Assembly (NCBI GenBank): GCA_964057225.1
Contig: OZ059899.1
Location: forward strand, 16,314,501 to 16,378,500
Source of the DNA: Auanema rhodensis
Taxonomy: Eukaryota > Nematoda > Chromadorea > Rhabditida > Rhabditidae
Length of the DNA stretch: 64,000 nucleotides
Direction of reading: 5' to 3'
Position numbers and translations under genes: made by a program. A model generated the notes under the pieces. It made no database searches. It was not told where the DNA came from and saw only the letters and a list, made by a program, of their open reading frames with translations. This document shows, in pieces, positions 48,601-55,325 of the stretch (positions are counted from its first letter, which is position 1; the number at the start of each line of letters is the position of its first letter).

Positions 48601-49660
48601 TAAAATAGAGAACATTTGGAGTGAAGCAGCCATATTCTCCTAGAGATTCTGGTTGCATCAAATATAGTTCTCTCTTTTTCCTTCACTAATCCTTGCCGAA
48701 ATCCGTACGCATGAATGACAACAAAAAGCCGTCATTTATGTACATATAAGCGTCACTGTGTAGGAAGATGATATTCATTCAAGACTGTATGATGATTCTT
48801 AGTTGGCTTGGCAATATATGAGCAGATTGAAATCAGACGGAATTAAAAGGCAATATTCAAATATGATTGAACATAAAGACACAATTTGGGAATTTTCACT
48901 AGCTATCTAGAAAAAGAAATATATCAAAACTGTACTGCTAACAATATAGAACTACACCACGACTGGAAAATTGAAAATTGCAAGCCGACACAACGGATTT
49001 CAATAGTGAATAGCGGCAAGAGTTTCATTGTCTACAAGCTATTTCCATGACACATGGAAATTTAAATGGATATTAAACAGTGTAAAAGTAATATATGAAC
49101 TGGTGAAATAAACTATAAATCTTTCAAAGATTAATTAACAAGCTTAATCTCAGAAATCATATCAATATTCTTATTTTAAAACATATTGATTGAAATAGTC
49201 TATTAAATAGAAATAGAAGTAACCAAAATACAACCGCATACTATATAATGTTTCAAAAAAATGGTTCTGTACGTCACATTATTCTACAATGCTTTTAGAG
49301 ACCTTTTGAGTGAGTTAGCTAATATTGGAAAAAGATGAAGATGAAGTTTAAAAAGAAATTTGAATCTATTCTATGAAAGACTAATTTGCATATACATAGT
49401 TGACATATACTGAGAGGGAAGGAGGATAATTAGAGATGGACCGGTTACCAAAAGCGAAATCATACCTATAACGCATCTCTTGTTTACGTAAAGATCTAGT
49501 CTGGAAAAAAGTTAGTCAGTTGTAAAAAAAGGTTGAGAAACAGACAAGAGATGATGTGATTAGAAAGAATATAAAATACCTGAAACATACAATATTCAAA
49601 AGATCTATTCTGATATAAGTATGAGTCATACAAAGTTGTCAAATCATATTTGTGTTGCAT
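6002..49660 (-). CDS. vab-10: Spectraplakin VAB-10 (whole locus, all isoforms)
   Basis: This is a giant cytolinker gene of the MACF1/dystonin (BPAG1)/Shot family. In C. elegans VAB-10A anchors intermediate-filament hemidesmosome-like structures in epidermis, and VAB-10B acts with actin and microtubules. The order of domains seen here is: alternative N-termini, paired CH domains, plakin domain with SH3, an Arg/Glu helix, then either a plakin-repeat exon with its own stop or a spectrin-repeat array, EF hands and GAS2. The exon joins I checked, mainly in the 5' part and around the A/B fork, keep frame. The last exon can be read to a stop at 6002-6004, ending [15 protein letters not shown] (donor GGAG|GTCAGT), or to one at 5986-5988 if the stronger downstream donor is used. 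The most distal proposed first exon starts at 49660. Individual parts are listed separately. Family assignment is firm, but the isoform set is inferred from splice signals and needs transcript data. Confidence 0.93.
6870..7125 (-). other. vab-10: VAB-10 paired EF hands (degenerate)
   Basis: Two EF-hand helices and loops precede GAS2, as in all spectraplakins. The first reads [22 protein letters not shown], split here as loop [12 protein letters not shown]; the second has loop [11 protein letters not shown] within [17 protein letters not shown]. In loop 1, positions 3, 5 and 12 are Ser, Thr and Ile. Loop 2 is one residue short between positions 1 and 5 and has Gln at position 12. The Glu that gives bidentate calcium coordination is therefore missing from both. 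The fold is probably kept as a scaffold for the neighbouring GAS2 domain. Confidence 0.85.
7126..20580 (-). other. vab-10: VAB-10B spectrin-repeat rod
   Basis: Many short exons, separated by introns of about 40-60 nt, encode a continuous series of three-helix spectrin repeats. Repeat hallmarks recur: a Trp in helix A (for example [28 protein letters not shown] starts and [15 protein letters not shown]) and Leu/Glu/Lys heptads. The first exon, 20431-20580, begins in phase 0 with [20 protein letters not shown], which fits the phase-0 donor at 27335. The array ends by joining the EF hands. In the family this rod spaces the actin- and microtubule-binding ends. One long intron (about 14.28-15.02 kb) and another at 19.87-20.19 kb interrupt it. 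Confidence 0.9.
14280..15016. other. Long intron inside the spectrin-repeat region
   Basis: About 740 bases, an order of magnitude longer than most introns in this part. I see no exon with good splice ends. It contains pyrimidine-rich stretches (CTCTC runs around 14790-14880) and mixed sequence. It could carry an internal regulatory element, but nothing specific is visible. Confidence 0.4.
20581..21255. other. 3' untranslated region of VAB-10A and intron of VAB-10B
   Basis: The stretch after the stop of the plakin-repeat exon serves as 3' UTR for A-type transcripts and as intron for B-type ones. No perfect AATAAA is visible on the gene strand. An ATTAAA variant occurs near 20729. No coding exon was found. 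Confidence 0.5.
21256..27099 (-). other. vab-10: VAB-10A plakin-repeat exon (single 5.8-kb terminal exon)
   Basis: One uninterrupted exon of 5844 nt follows a TATAG acceptor. It encodes about 1947 residues, opening with [20 protein letters not shown] and ending in a TAA at 21256-21258. Nearly all of it is a tandem of plakin-type units with the recurring pattern (D/N)P-x-T/S-G-x-x-(h)-(s/t)-L-x-(E/D)-A-(h)-x-x-G-(h)-(h)-D. Examples are [20 protein letters not shown] and [20 protein letters not shown]. In plakins such repeats bind intermediate filaments. The C-terminal 100 residues are Ser/Thr/Gly-rich. The join to the preceding exon is phase 0. Confidence 0.95.
27335..27625 (-). other. vab-10: VAB-10 Arg/Glu-rich helical linker exon
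   Basis: A 291-nt exon encodes exactly 97 residues, almost all Glu, Arg, Ala and Lys, with internal repeats of the kind [15 protein letters not shown] and RRREEEE. It should form a long single alpha-helix or coiled coil. It follows the exon ending [15 protein letters not shown] and ends at a phase-0 donor (AAG|GTTAG). It therefore sits exactly at the fork between the A (plakin-repeat) and B (spectrin) forms and would be a rigid spacer in both. Confidence 0.85.
27626..28402. other. Intron before the Arg/Glu exon
   Basis: About 780 bases with no supported exon. The sequence is of mixed composition, with no microsatellite and no clear secondary element. Confidence 0.5.
30290..30510 (-). other. 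vab-10: SH3 fold inside the plakin domain
   Basis: Two exons encode [20 protein letters not shown] then [20 protein letters not shown] and [16 protein letters not shown]. This matches the plakin SH3 pattern: an ALCDF-type opening strand (in place of ALYDY), a D-x-V/L-x-L-L-(D/N)-(D/N) turn, a Trp, and a G-x-VP-(S)-V/F ending. In plakins this SH3 packs against a neighbouring spectrin repeat, and the aromatic peptide site is usually degenerate. Confidence 0.8.
31210..32085. other. Long intron in the plakin-domain region
   Basis: About 880 bases. The stretch 31540-31900 is visibly richer in G and C than its surroundings and is open for 85 codons on the plus strand. No splice signals support an exon on either strand. 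It may be an internal enhancer or a remnant of inserted sequence. Confidence 0.4.
33975..34950 (-). other. vab-10: VAB-10 CH2 (second calponin-homology domain)
   Basis: Exon 34765-34950 is exactly 62 codons, phase 0 at both ends. It encodes [38 protein letters not shown] and [11 protein letters not shown]. The next exon (33975-34164) completes the fold with [17 protein letters not shown] and the LLDPEDVD motif. Together with CH1 this forms the actin-binding domain at the start of spectraplakins. Both the CH1 exon ending at 39098 and the membrane-anchor exon ending at 36148 can splice to 34950 in phase 0. Confidence 0.95.
34951..36147. other. Intron between membrane-anchor exon and CH2
   Basis: About 1.2 kb with no supported exon on the gene strand. 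Plus-strand open stretches of 60-75 codons (34961-35188, 35361-35579) lack splice or start context and are taken as chance. Confidence 0.5.
36148..36801 (-). other. vab-10: Alternative first exon encoding a transmembrane N-terminus of VAB-10
   Basis: A 654-nt exon (218 codons) begins with an ATG at 36799-36801 and ends at a phase-0 donor (GATGAG|GTTGGAT). It encodes a hydrophobic start ([18 protein letters not shown]), an acidic and Arg-rich segment, a Cys-containing stretch ([20 protein letters not shown]), then a strong membrane segment ([20 protein letters not shown]) and a long Ser/His/Arg-rich cytosolic region. It lies between the CH1 and CH2 exons, so a transcript starting here would carry CH2 but not CH1. 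Mammalian dystonin also has membrane-anchored N-terminal isoforms. The start as a promoter-proximal exon is inferred, since no acceptor gives a better upstream join. Confidence 0.7.
36802..39097. promoter_or_regulatory. 2.3-kb intron, probable promoter region of the membrane-anchored isoform
   Basis: The sequence between CH1 and the membrane-anchor exon. No exon with paired splice sites was found on the minus strand. It should contain the promoter for the 36801 start. A plus-strand open stretch of 90 codons at 37729-38001 has no supporting context. Confidence 0.35.
39098..40795 (-). other. vab-10: VAB-10 CH1 (first calponin-homology domain)
   Basis: CH1 is split over several exons. Exon 40734-40795 encodes [20 protein letters not shown]. 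Another, near 39.45-39.54 kb, encodes [20 protein letters not shown] and [10 protein letters not shown]. Later exons encode [40 protein letters not shown] and [13 protein letters not shown]. These are the actin-binding surfaces of the type-1 CH domain. The last exon ends at 39098 after a Ser/Thr-rich linker (SGRTTTTNQ) in phase 0. A long intron (about 39.54-40.73 kb) sits inside the domain. Confidence 0.95.
40796..41766. other. Intron upstream of CH1
   Basis: About 970 bases, AT-rich, with no supported exon or repeat. Confidence 0.5.
41767..42023 (-). other. vab-10: Shared N-terminal exons of VAB-10 upstream of CH1
   Basis: Two exons, 41904-42023 (120 nt) and 41767-41814 (48 nt), both begin and end in phase 1. 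They encode [20 protein letters not shown] and [16 protein letters not shown] and lead into the first CH1 exon (KDERDNMQ). The larger exon has no methionine and is preceded in frame by a stop, so it must be spliced to an upstream exon. Because both exons start in phase 1, the 120-nt one can also be skipped without loss of frame. Confidence 0.75.
42024..43304. other. Intron with purine-rich tract
   Basis: About 1.3 kb. On the gene strand, 42150-42420 is rich in GA and GATA-like repeats (AGATAGATAGATCGAGGATG-type sequence). This could be an internal promoter element or only low-complexity sequence. No exon is supported. Confidence 0.4.
43305..44179 (-). other. vab-10: Alternative N-terminus of VAB-10 starting at 44179
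   Basis: Exon 43665-44179 starts with an ATG ([10 protein letters not shown]) and ends in phase 2. Exon 43305-43438 begins with the one base needed to complete the codon, encodes [20 protein letters not shown] and ends in phase 1, matching 42023. The sum of lengths (515 + 134) agrees with these phases. The encoded about 216 residues are disordered and rich in Ser, His and Pro. This exon pair lies inside the intron of the more distal forms, so it implies its own promoter just upstream of 44179. Confidence 0.7.
44180..45816. promoter_or_regulatory. Intron and likely promoter of the 44179 start
   Basis: About 1.6 kb, AT-rich, with no supported exon. It includes the imperfect TA/CA tract at 45105-45145. 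The several hundred bases next to 44180 are the probable promoter of the proximal start. Confidence 0.4.
45105..45145. repeat. Imperfect TA/CATA low-complexity tract
   Basis: About 40 bases of alternating TA broken by C at regular spacing (ATACATATACATATAC), closing with TATATGTATA, so it is partly self-complementary. Confidence 0.8.
46636..48067. other. Intron with CCAAT/E-box dyad
   Basis: About 1.4 kb between distal N-terminal exons. It has a notable inverted CCAAT arrangement around a perfect palindrome (46775-46823, listed separately). No exon is supported. The plus-strand reverse of 47177-47443 is low-complexity A/G-rich sequence. Confidence 0.45.
46775..46823. promoter_or_regulatory. 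CCAAT-flanked E-box palindrome
   Basis: GATTGG at 46775-46780 and CCAATC at 46818-46823 are exact inverted copies. Between them lies the 12-bp perfect palindrome TAACAGCTGTTA (46799-46810), which contains a CAGCTG E-box. CCAAT is the NF-Y site and CAGCTG a class A bHLH site such as MyoD/HLH-1. A role as an enhancer or intronic promoter for vab-10 is inference. Confidence 0.3.
49466..49660 (-). other. vab-10: Most distal alternative first exons of VAB-10
   Basis: Exon 49580-49660 (81 nt, 27 codons) opens with an ATG and reads [18 protein letters not shown] and on to a phase-0 donor (TTTCAG|GTATTT). After a 79-nt intron ending in TTTTTTCCAG, a 35-nt exon (49466-49500) encodes [11 protein letters not shown] and ends in phase 2 at AG|GTATG. 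That phase fits exon 46432-46635, where the codon becomes Arg and the charged helix continues ([17 protein letters not shown]). The path replaces the 48468 exon. If the 35-nt exon were joined to the acceptor near 48509 a stop would follow at once. Assigned on splice and frame evidence alone. Confidence 0.55.
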
Positions 49661-50603
49661 ACATTATATCAAATGGACAAAGTTCTGGAGTAAAATTTTG
49701 TGCTATTGTTCCCGAAAAAAAAACAATTTCAAAAGAGTAGGTTGAGAGTTCTTTAGTATTCACATTTTACAGAAAAGCTGGGGAGATACTTCATAGTTAC
49801 TCACATTTGTTTAGAAAAAAATTCAAGTACAGTATGACTTTGAAGTTACTCAATACAATGTTTCTGAAAAATACTTAGAAAAGAATAGATTTGTATTAGT
49901 TCGAAAATAGTTGAAGTATGGAGTTAAAAATTATTGGGGCACGTGCACACGAAGCGGTTTGCGATTAGATAGGTTCTAACATTCATCCATCAATATCGAA
50001 AAAGCAAGAAACAGCTAGTAGACAACAGTAAAAGCAGAACTTTGAGAGGATTAGTTGGACCCATATATGGTAGTTACAGACTGAATACTTCACATAGGTT
50101 GTGAAAGGGCTACAATTGACGAGGAAAATGAACAGCAGACCGATAACTGGTCTCCAGTGGCCAGCCTCGGTCAGTTCATGTCGATCTCTTTCCTATCCCT
50201 CTCTCGTACTTTCATAAAATGAACTACTTTGGTTACGAAAATCAAGCGGTAGTGTTTAAAATAAATTCGGAAAAATCCTTCCTTTCGACTTTTGATGTCT
50301 TCATATACATTGCAGCGGGATAACTTTGTTCTCTTGACGCTTTCCCGCTTAATCCGAAAACCATAAGTTTCTTCCGGAAACGAGAAGAAAAGACTCCGAA
50401 GAATTCATTTGAACGAGAGACCGGAATAGATAAGCTACCCGTAACCCCAAATCAGAACCCGTTTTGATATTTCTATTTCTTTGTATATGGTATTTAGATT
50501 GTATTGCACAGTAGGTTTAGGTGTACGATGGTTTATGAACAGTACAACAAATAAGTACCCTTAGGGTACGAGTAAAAAAACAACAATCCGCTCAAAAACA
50601 CGT
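49661..50603. promoter_or_regulatory. Spacer between vab-10 5' end and eef-1A 3' end
   Basis: About 940 bases without a supported exon. It should contain the distal vab-10 promoter and the eef-1A 3' UTR. A short GC-richer patch lies near 50140-50210 (CTGGTCTCCAGTGGCCAG). No perfect AATAAA is visible on the eef-1A strand; a CATAAA variant occurs at about 50532-50537. Confidence 0.45.
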
Positions 50604-52216
50604 TTACTTCTTCTTGGGGGCAGCCTTGGCAGCGGACTTGGTGACCTTTCCTTGTCCTCCAGCAGTCTTGTCGACAGACTTGATGACTCCGACAGCGACA
50701 GTTTGTCTCATATCACGAACGGCGAAACGTCCAAGAGGAGCGTAGTCAGTGAAGGATTCGACGCACATTGGCTTGGTGGGGTGGAGCTCAACGATACCGG
50801 CATCTCCGGACTTGAGGAACTTTGGGTTGTCTTCAACCTTCTTTCCGGAACGACGGTCGACCTTTAATATATCTCGTTAAGCTTCATATTAAAATTTAAA
50901 TATTAACCTTCTCCTTAAGTTCGGAGAACTTGCAGGCGATGTGGGCGGTGTGGCAATCGAGAACTGGGGTGTATCCAGCGGCGATTTGTCCGGGGTGGTT
51001 CATGATGATGACTTGAGCGTTGAAGCTACGAGCCTCCTGGGCTGGGTCGTTCTTGGAGTCAGAGCAGACAGATCCACGACGGATATCCTTGACGGAAACG
51101 TTCTTTACGTTGAAACCAACATTGTCTCCTGGGACGGCCTCTGGGAGAGACTCGTGGTGCATTTCGACGGACTTGACCTGAAAGAAAAAAATAGAAACTT
51201 TAAAAATTCTAAAAAATCTTACTTCAGTGGTGACGTTTTGTGGGGCGAAAGTGACGACCATTCCTGGCTTGATGACTCCAGTCTCAACACGTCCGACTGG
51301 GACAGTTCCGATACCTCCAATCTTGTATACGTCTTGGAGTGGGAGACGGAGAGCCTTGTCAGTTGGGCGAGATGGAGGGATGATGGCGTCAAGAGCCTCA
51401 AGGAGGGTCTTTCCGGAAGCATTTCCTTCCTTGCGTTCAACGGACCATCCCTTGAACCATGGCATGTTGGTGGAAACCTCGAGCATGTTATCTCCGTTGA
51501 ATCCAGAGATTGGGACGAAGGCAACGGTCTGAATTACAGCATAAGCTAAATATTTCTTTTTAGTAAACTTACAGCTGGGTTGTATCCGATCTTCTTGATG
51601 AAGGAAGAAACCTCATTGGTGATTTCAGTGTAACGGGCCTCAGAGAATGGTGGCTCGGTGGAGTCCATCTTGTTGCAAGCAACGATGAGCTGCTTTACTC
51701 CAAGGGTTTGGGCAAGAAGAGCGTGTTCACGGGTTTGTCCGTTCTTGGAGATACCGGCTTCGAATTCTCCAGTACCGCAAGCAACGACGAGAACAGCGCA
51801 ATCAGCTTGGGAAGTTCCTGAACAAACACAGTAAGGAAGCTAAAATTAAACTTGTCGTACCAGTGATCATGTTCTTGATGAAATCACGATGTCCTGGGGC
51901 ATCAATGATAGTGACGTAGTACTTGGCAGTCTCGAACTTCCAGAGAGCAATATCAATAGTGATACCACGTTCACGCTCAGCCTTCAGCTTGTCGAGTACC
52001 CAAGCATACTTGAAGGAACCCTTACCCATCTACAAAAAAATTTTGTTGCCATGAACTCTTATGAAAGCTTACTTCTTGAGCTTCCTTCTCGAACTTCTCG
52101 ATGGTTCTCTTGTCAATACCTCCACATTTGTAGATGAGATGTCCGGTAGTGGTAGATTTTCCGGAGTCGACATGTCCGATGACGACAATATTGATATGGA
52201 CCTTTTCCTTTCCCAT
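50604..52216 (-). CDS. eef-1A: Translation elongation factor 1-alpha (six exons)
   Basis: This is the GTPase that brings aminoacyl-tRNA to the ribosome in the cytosol. Exons: 52073-52216, 51861-52029, 51573-51817, 51223-51528, 50908-51177 and 50604-50861. Together they make 1392 nt, or 463 residues plus stop, equal to the C. elegans EFT-3/EFT-4 length. GTP motifs are intact: GHVDSGKST (G1), DAPGHRDF (G3) and NKMD (G4). The beta-barrel domains 2 and 3 follow ([29 protein letters not shown]) and the tail is Lys-rich (KAAPKKK). Codon use is strongly biased to C/G-ending codons compared with neighbouring genes, as expected of a highly expressed gene. It is head to head with the TMEM256-like gene. 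Confidence 0.98.
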
Positions 52217-52615
52217 GATAAAGAGCGAGAAGAGTAGTTACCTTCAATGCAGATAATTAAAAAAGAAGAGTTGAAAAGAAAACAAACACAAACAAGAACA
52301 ATTAAAAGATTAGACATGATTTATAAATTAAAGACTAAATCATACAGAGCAAAGACATGTTACGGAATGTAGAATAAAAAACCCAATGAGGTAAGAGCCG
52401 TGTTGGCACACTGTTCAGCAGCCCACCGTGGAGAGAACTACACAACACACAAAAAGGTCTGCTAAGCAGCCAGTAATACGTGCGCATCAACTTCGCGCCG
52501 CGAAATTGCGAAATTTTAAAATTCTTTTACGTTCATGTTATTTTCGTTGGGTTTTAAAAAGTTGACGCTCCAATGATAATTTTAGATCAGCACTGTTGTA
52601 TCTTTTTAATTCTAG
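52217..52615. promoter_or_regulatory. Divergent promoter region, eef-1A and TMEM256-like gene
   Basis: 399 bases separate the two divergent start codons. A GC-richer core lies at about 52385-52510 (GAGGTAAGAGCCGTGTTGGC and CGCGCCGCGAAATTGCGAAA). On the plus strand a TTCTAG acceptor directly abuts the ATG at 52616. Such a short shared region suggests that the strong eef-1A promoter also affects its neighbour. Confidence 0.5.
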
Positions 52616-53169
52616 ATGCATTTGGACATGTTGAATAGCCTTTTAAACTATTTGCCTAATCTTTTAAAATCACAACAGGGCCAATCTGTTCTTGTTCGCC
52701 CTGTTGGCAAAATGGCAACTTCACCATTTATACGCCTTGCGGGCATTTCTGGAGCTGTAGCCGTTGGATTAGGCGCTTATGGATCACATGGTACGTGTAA
52801 CCGGGTTGCCAAATTACATATGAAGAATTTCTTCACAAAAAATTCATAATTGATTTTAGTTGTGTTGAATTCTAATGAAATTCCAAAGCCAAGAAAACGT
52901 TCTTTCAAAACAGCCTCAAAGTATCATTTGGTTCATACATTAGCGTTAATGGCTACACCTTATGCTAAATACAGTAAATTGAGTGCAGCTCTATTAATTG
53001 GTTAGTAATTGGTTCAAGTGATTGTTACAAAAAATACATTTAAGGAGGAGTTCTTCTCTTTTGCGGACCGTGCTATCATTTCAGCATTACCGGAAATGAG
53101 AAATTTAAATTTATTACTCCATATGGTGGAGTTTTGTTAATTGCAGCTTGGTTATCATTTGCTTTATAG
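52616..53169 (+). CDS. TMEM256/UPF0382-family small membrane protein
   Basis: Three exons (52616-52790, 52860-53000, 53045-53169) total 441 nt, or 146 residues. From the internal ATG at 52712 the product would be 114 residues, close to the family's usual length of about 113, so the 32-residue N-terminal extension may be a leader or not used. Family features are seen: an opening RLAGISGAVAVGLGAYGSHG segment, a KTASKYHLVHTLALMATPYA motif, then two further hydrophobic stretches (SAALLIGGVLLFCGPCYHFS and YGGVLLIAAWLSFAL). It is predicted to have several membrane helices; the family's biochemical role is not established. A TTCTAG acceptor directly before 52616 looks like a spliced-leader site and favours the longer start. 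Confidence 0.88.
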
Positions 53170-53200
53170 ATTTCATAATCATTCTTTTCGTTCTACTTAA

Positions 53201-53219
53201 AATAAATATTATTTTTATT
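53201..53219. terminator. Interlocked polyadenylation signals of two convergent genes
   Basis: AATAAA on the plus strand at 53201-53206 serves the TMEM256-like gene. TTTATT at 53214-53219 is AATAAA on the minus strand for the OSTF1-like gene. The stops of the two genes are only 84 bases apart, and each cleavage site should fall beyond the other gene's signal, so the 3' UTRs probably overlap. Confidence 0.6.
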
Positions 53220-53253
53220 ATTATGTACAAAATCTGATTTCTATTATTGCGAA

Positions 53254-54236
53254 TCAATCATGTTCGTCTGAACTCGATGCATATTCATTGGCTTCCTCCA
53301 TATTTTTGGTGTCAACCTTCATCCGGCGTGAAATTAATGAAGCTACATCAGCATCCTAAATAATATCAAAATGTAATTAAGCTCTTTCAAAGTCATATTA
53401 GACACCTTTGCTACATCCAATGGTAACTTCCCATCTTGATTGCGAATCCAAACATTGGCTTCCTTCGACAATAATAGATCAACACATGTTTTATGACCTC
53501 TCCAAGACGCCGCATGGAGAGGAGTATCCCCCATTTTATTCTGCAAATCACAATTTATATATTTGAAAGATATTGATTTTTCTCATAAACACTGCGAAGG
53601 AAATATCGATTAATTATATTATGTTATTTAAAAGATATTTTGAGTTAAGTGTACAGTTACTTTCGCAGTTTCCATCACTAACTTGTGAAGATATTGAAAT
53701 ATGTGAACTCTGCAACAAGAATGAGACTATGGTTTCATGTCCTCCATGACAAGCCCAATATAAAGCTGTTGAACCAGACTTGTCCAAACTGTTTACGGAG
53801 ACCTTGAATTGGCTAATTGATTATTATTGCTTTTCAATTACACAACCTCATTGGCTAAACACTCTTTCAAAAATTCTAGGTTACCCCTTTTTGCCGCGTC
53901 GTGTAAGGGATTAGGTAATTCTTCCACATTTTCACTTACAACTTGAATATTTCATAATTAGATTACAAATATAAAAATAAACTCTCACCATAATTTGCTG
54001 GCACTAAACCTTTTTTCCCTCCACAAGATGCTGGTAACCAATCATCGTTTGGTCCTTTATCACTTACATAAAGTAGGTCTCCCTCCGAAAATGACATTTC
54101 TTGGCTCTTAAATATGCTTTGGTAATTTTGCAGTTCAAAAAAATCTTACAGATCGGGCAGTATAATCATATAAAGCTCTATATACTTTAACTCTACCAGG
54201 TTTGGGAGCTGGTCGGGGCGGTGCTGGTGCAGCCAT
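53254..54236 (-). CDS. OSTF1-like SH3 and ankyrin-repeat protein
   Basis: Orthologue of osteoclast-stimulating factor 1, a small cytosolic adaptor. It begins at an ATG at 54234-54236 with a Pro-rich leader ([19 protein letters not shown]), followed by an SH3 domain ([46 protein letters not shown]). Ankyrin repeats come next: [40 protein letters not shown] and [20 protein letters not shown] followed by GKLPLDVAK. The acidic tail ends in a TGA at 53254-53256. SH3 ligand-groove residues (ALYDY, the Trp and the PANY end) are intact, so peptide binding should be kept. The architecture is typical of the roughly 210-residue family. Start codons of this gene and the next one on the plus strand are 310 bases apart. 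Confidence 0.92.
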
Positions 54237-54546
54237 TTAGCCGTTTTATCTACAAAATTCAAGCAAAAGTTTAACAATTATATTTATAATAAAAAGGCTC
54301 GTGTTTATCGAGCGAGAAGAGCAGGTGTAAGATTGGATGGTGTGATGACCGTCAGAACGATCAGCGAGCGCACCTTGTTTGGCTATGACGCCGCGTGAGG
54401 GTGTACATGTAACGGTCCATAAACACAGCTCAAATAATTGCAAAATGAACAAAAAAAACTTTATTCTTTTCTTCTTGTTTTTTTCGTGTTTCATGTACTT
54501 TAGAAAGTTCAACTGCTAATCATAATATTTCCAGAAAATGTAAATA
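54237..54546. promoter_or_regulatory. Divergent promoter region, OSTF1-like and tail-anchored genes
   Basis: 310 bases between two divergent start codons. A GC-richer patch at about 54300-54420 contains GACGCCGCGTGAGGGTG. A plus-strand TTTCCAG sits just before the ATG at 54547 and may be a spliced-leader acceptor. Confidence 0.45.
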
Positions 54547-55092
54547 ATGGTAATCGATGAAGTGGACGAATTTTTGGATCAATCGCTAAATATACTAGAA
54601 GAATACGAACAAGGACATGACGTAAACAATTTTTTTCATACTTACTAAATTATTCTAAAATTTAGGTTAGACAGAAAATAAAAGATTTGACCTTGCCAAC
54701 ACAATTAGACGAGGATATAATGGAAGTGTATCGGGTTGTCCAAGTATGAGTCACAAATGTTTAATTTTGTTATCAGCCTTATTACATTATAGGCTACTTG
54801 TGCTTGGCCCAGGCCGCGAGCATATAATTCTAATAATAATGCTATGGACAAGCCTAGATCTCGCTCACTACCAATAAGAATACCTCGATTAGATATGGAT
54901 AAACTTGATGATAATTATGATATGAGTATCGAGCAAAACAAGGAATGTCCCATCCATTGTTGTCATATATCAACTAAACCACAGGCATATGTTACTCCTG
55001 CTGATTTTATTTATTTATCCATTTTTATGATTTTTATCTCAGTATTATTTTTCCTTGTTTATCCACCACATCGATACTCTCAGCCATATTAG
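54547..55092 (+). CDS. Small predicted tail-anchored membrane protein, unknown function
   Basis: Three exons (54547-54621, 54666-54743, 54793-55092) make 453 nt, or 150 residues. All joins are phase 0 with good GT/AG ends. The N-terminus is acidic and helical (VDEFLDQSLNILEEYEQGHD) and continues with DLTLPTQLDEDIMEVYRVVQ. A basic middle (PRSRSLPIRIPRL) is followed by an acidic stretch and a Cys/His group (CPIHCCHIST). One membrane segment near the end (FIYLSIFMIFISVLFFLVYP) leaves only about eight residues outside. This is the layout of a tail-anchored protein with a cytosolic body. I do not recognise a family. AATAAA at 55132-55137 follows the stop. Confidence 0.75.
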
Positions 55093-55131
55093 TCGACATA
55101 TAAAATATTTAAGGATACCTAGTTCATTCCA

Positions 55132-55137
55132 AATAAA
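55132..55137 (+). terminator. Polyadenylation signal AATAAA for the tail-anchored gene
   Basis: A perfect hexamer 40 nt after the TAG at 55090-55092. Confidence 0.6.
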
Positions 55138-55325
55138 TCAACAAAAACGATTTTATACGCTTTAAAGTTTTAAGGCGAAGAAACTAGAACAGTATAAATA
55201 GTTTACCCACAAAAACATTCATTATATAATATATGAATTAAATCATCAAAACCTGACTGAGGTAAGTAGATTTAACGTGATAAAACAATATAAACAACAA
55301 ACACGTTAAGGCCTAACTTATGTCA

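Noticed and set aside
51219..51549. Open frames of 100-200 codons on both strands within eef-1A
   Set aside because: They are shadows caused by the strong codon bias of eef-1A. The true frame has all GTPase motifs and a total length of 463 residues.
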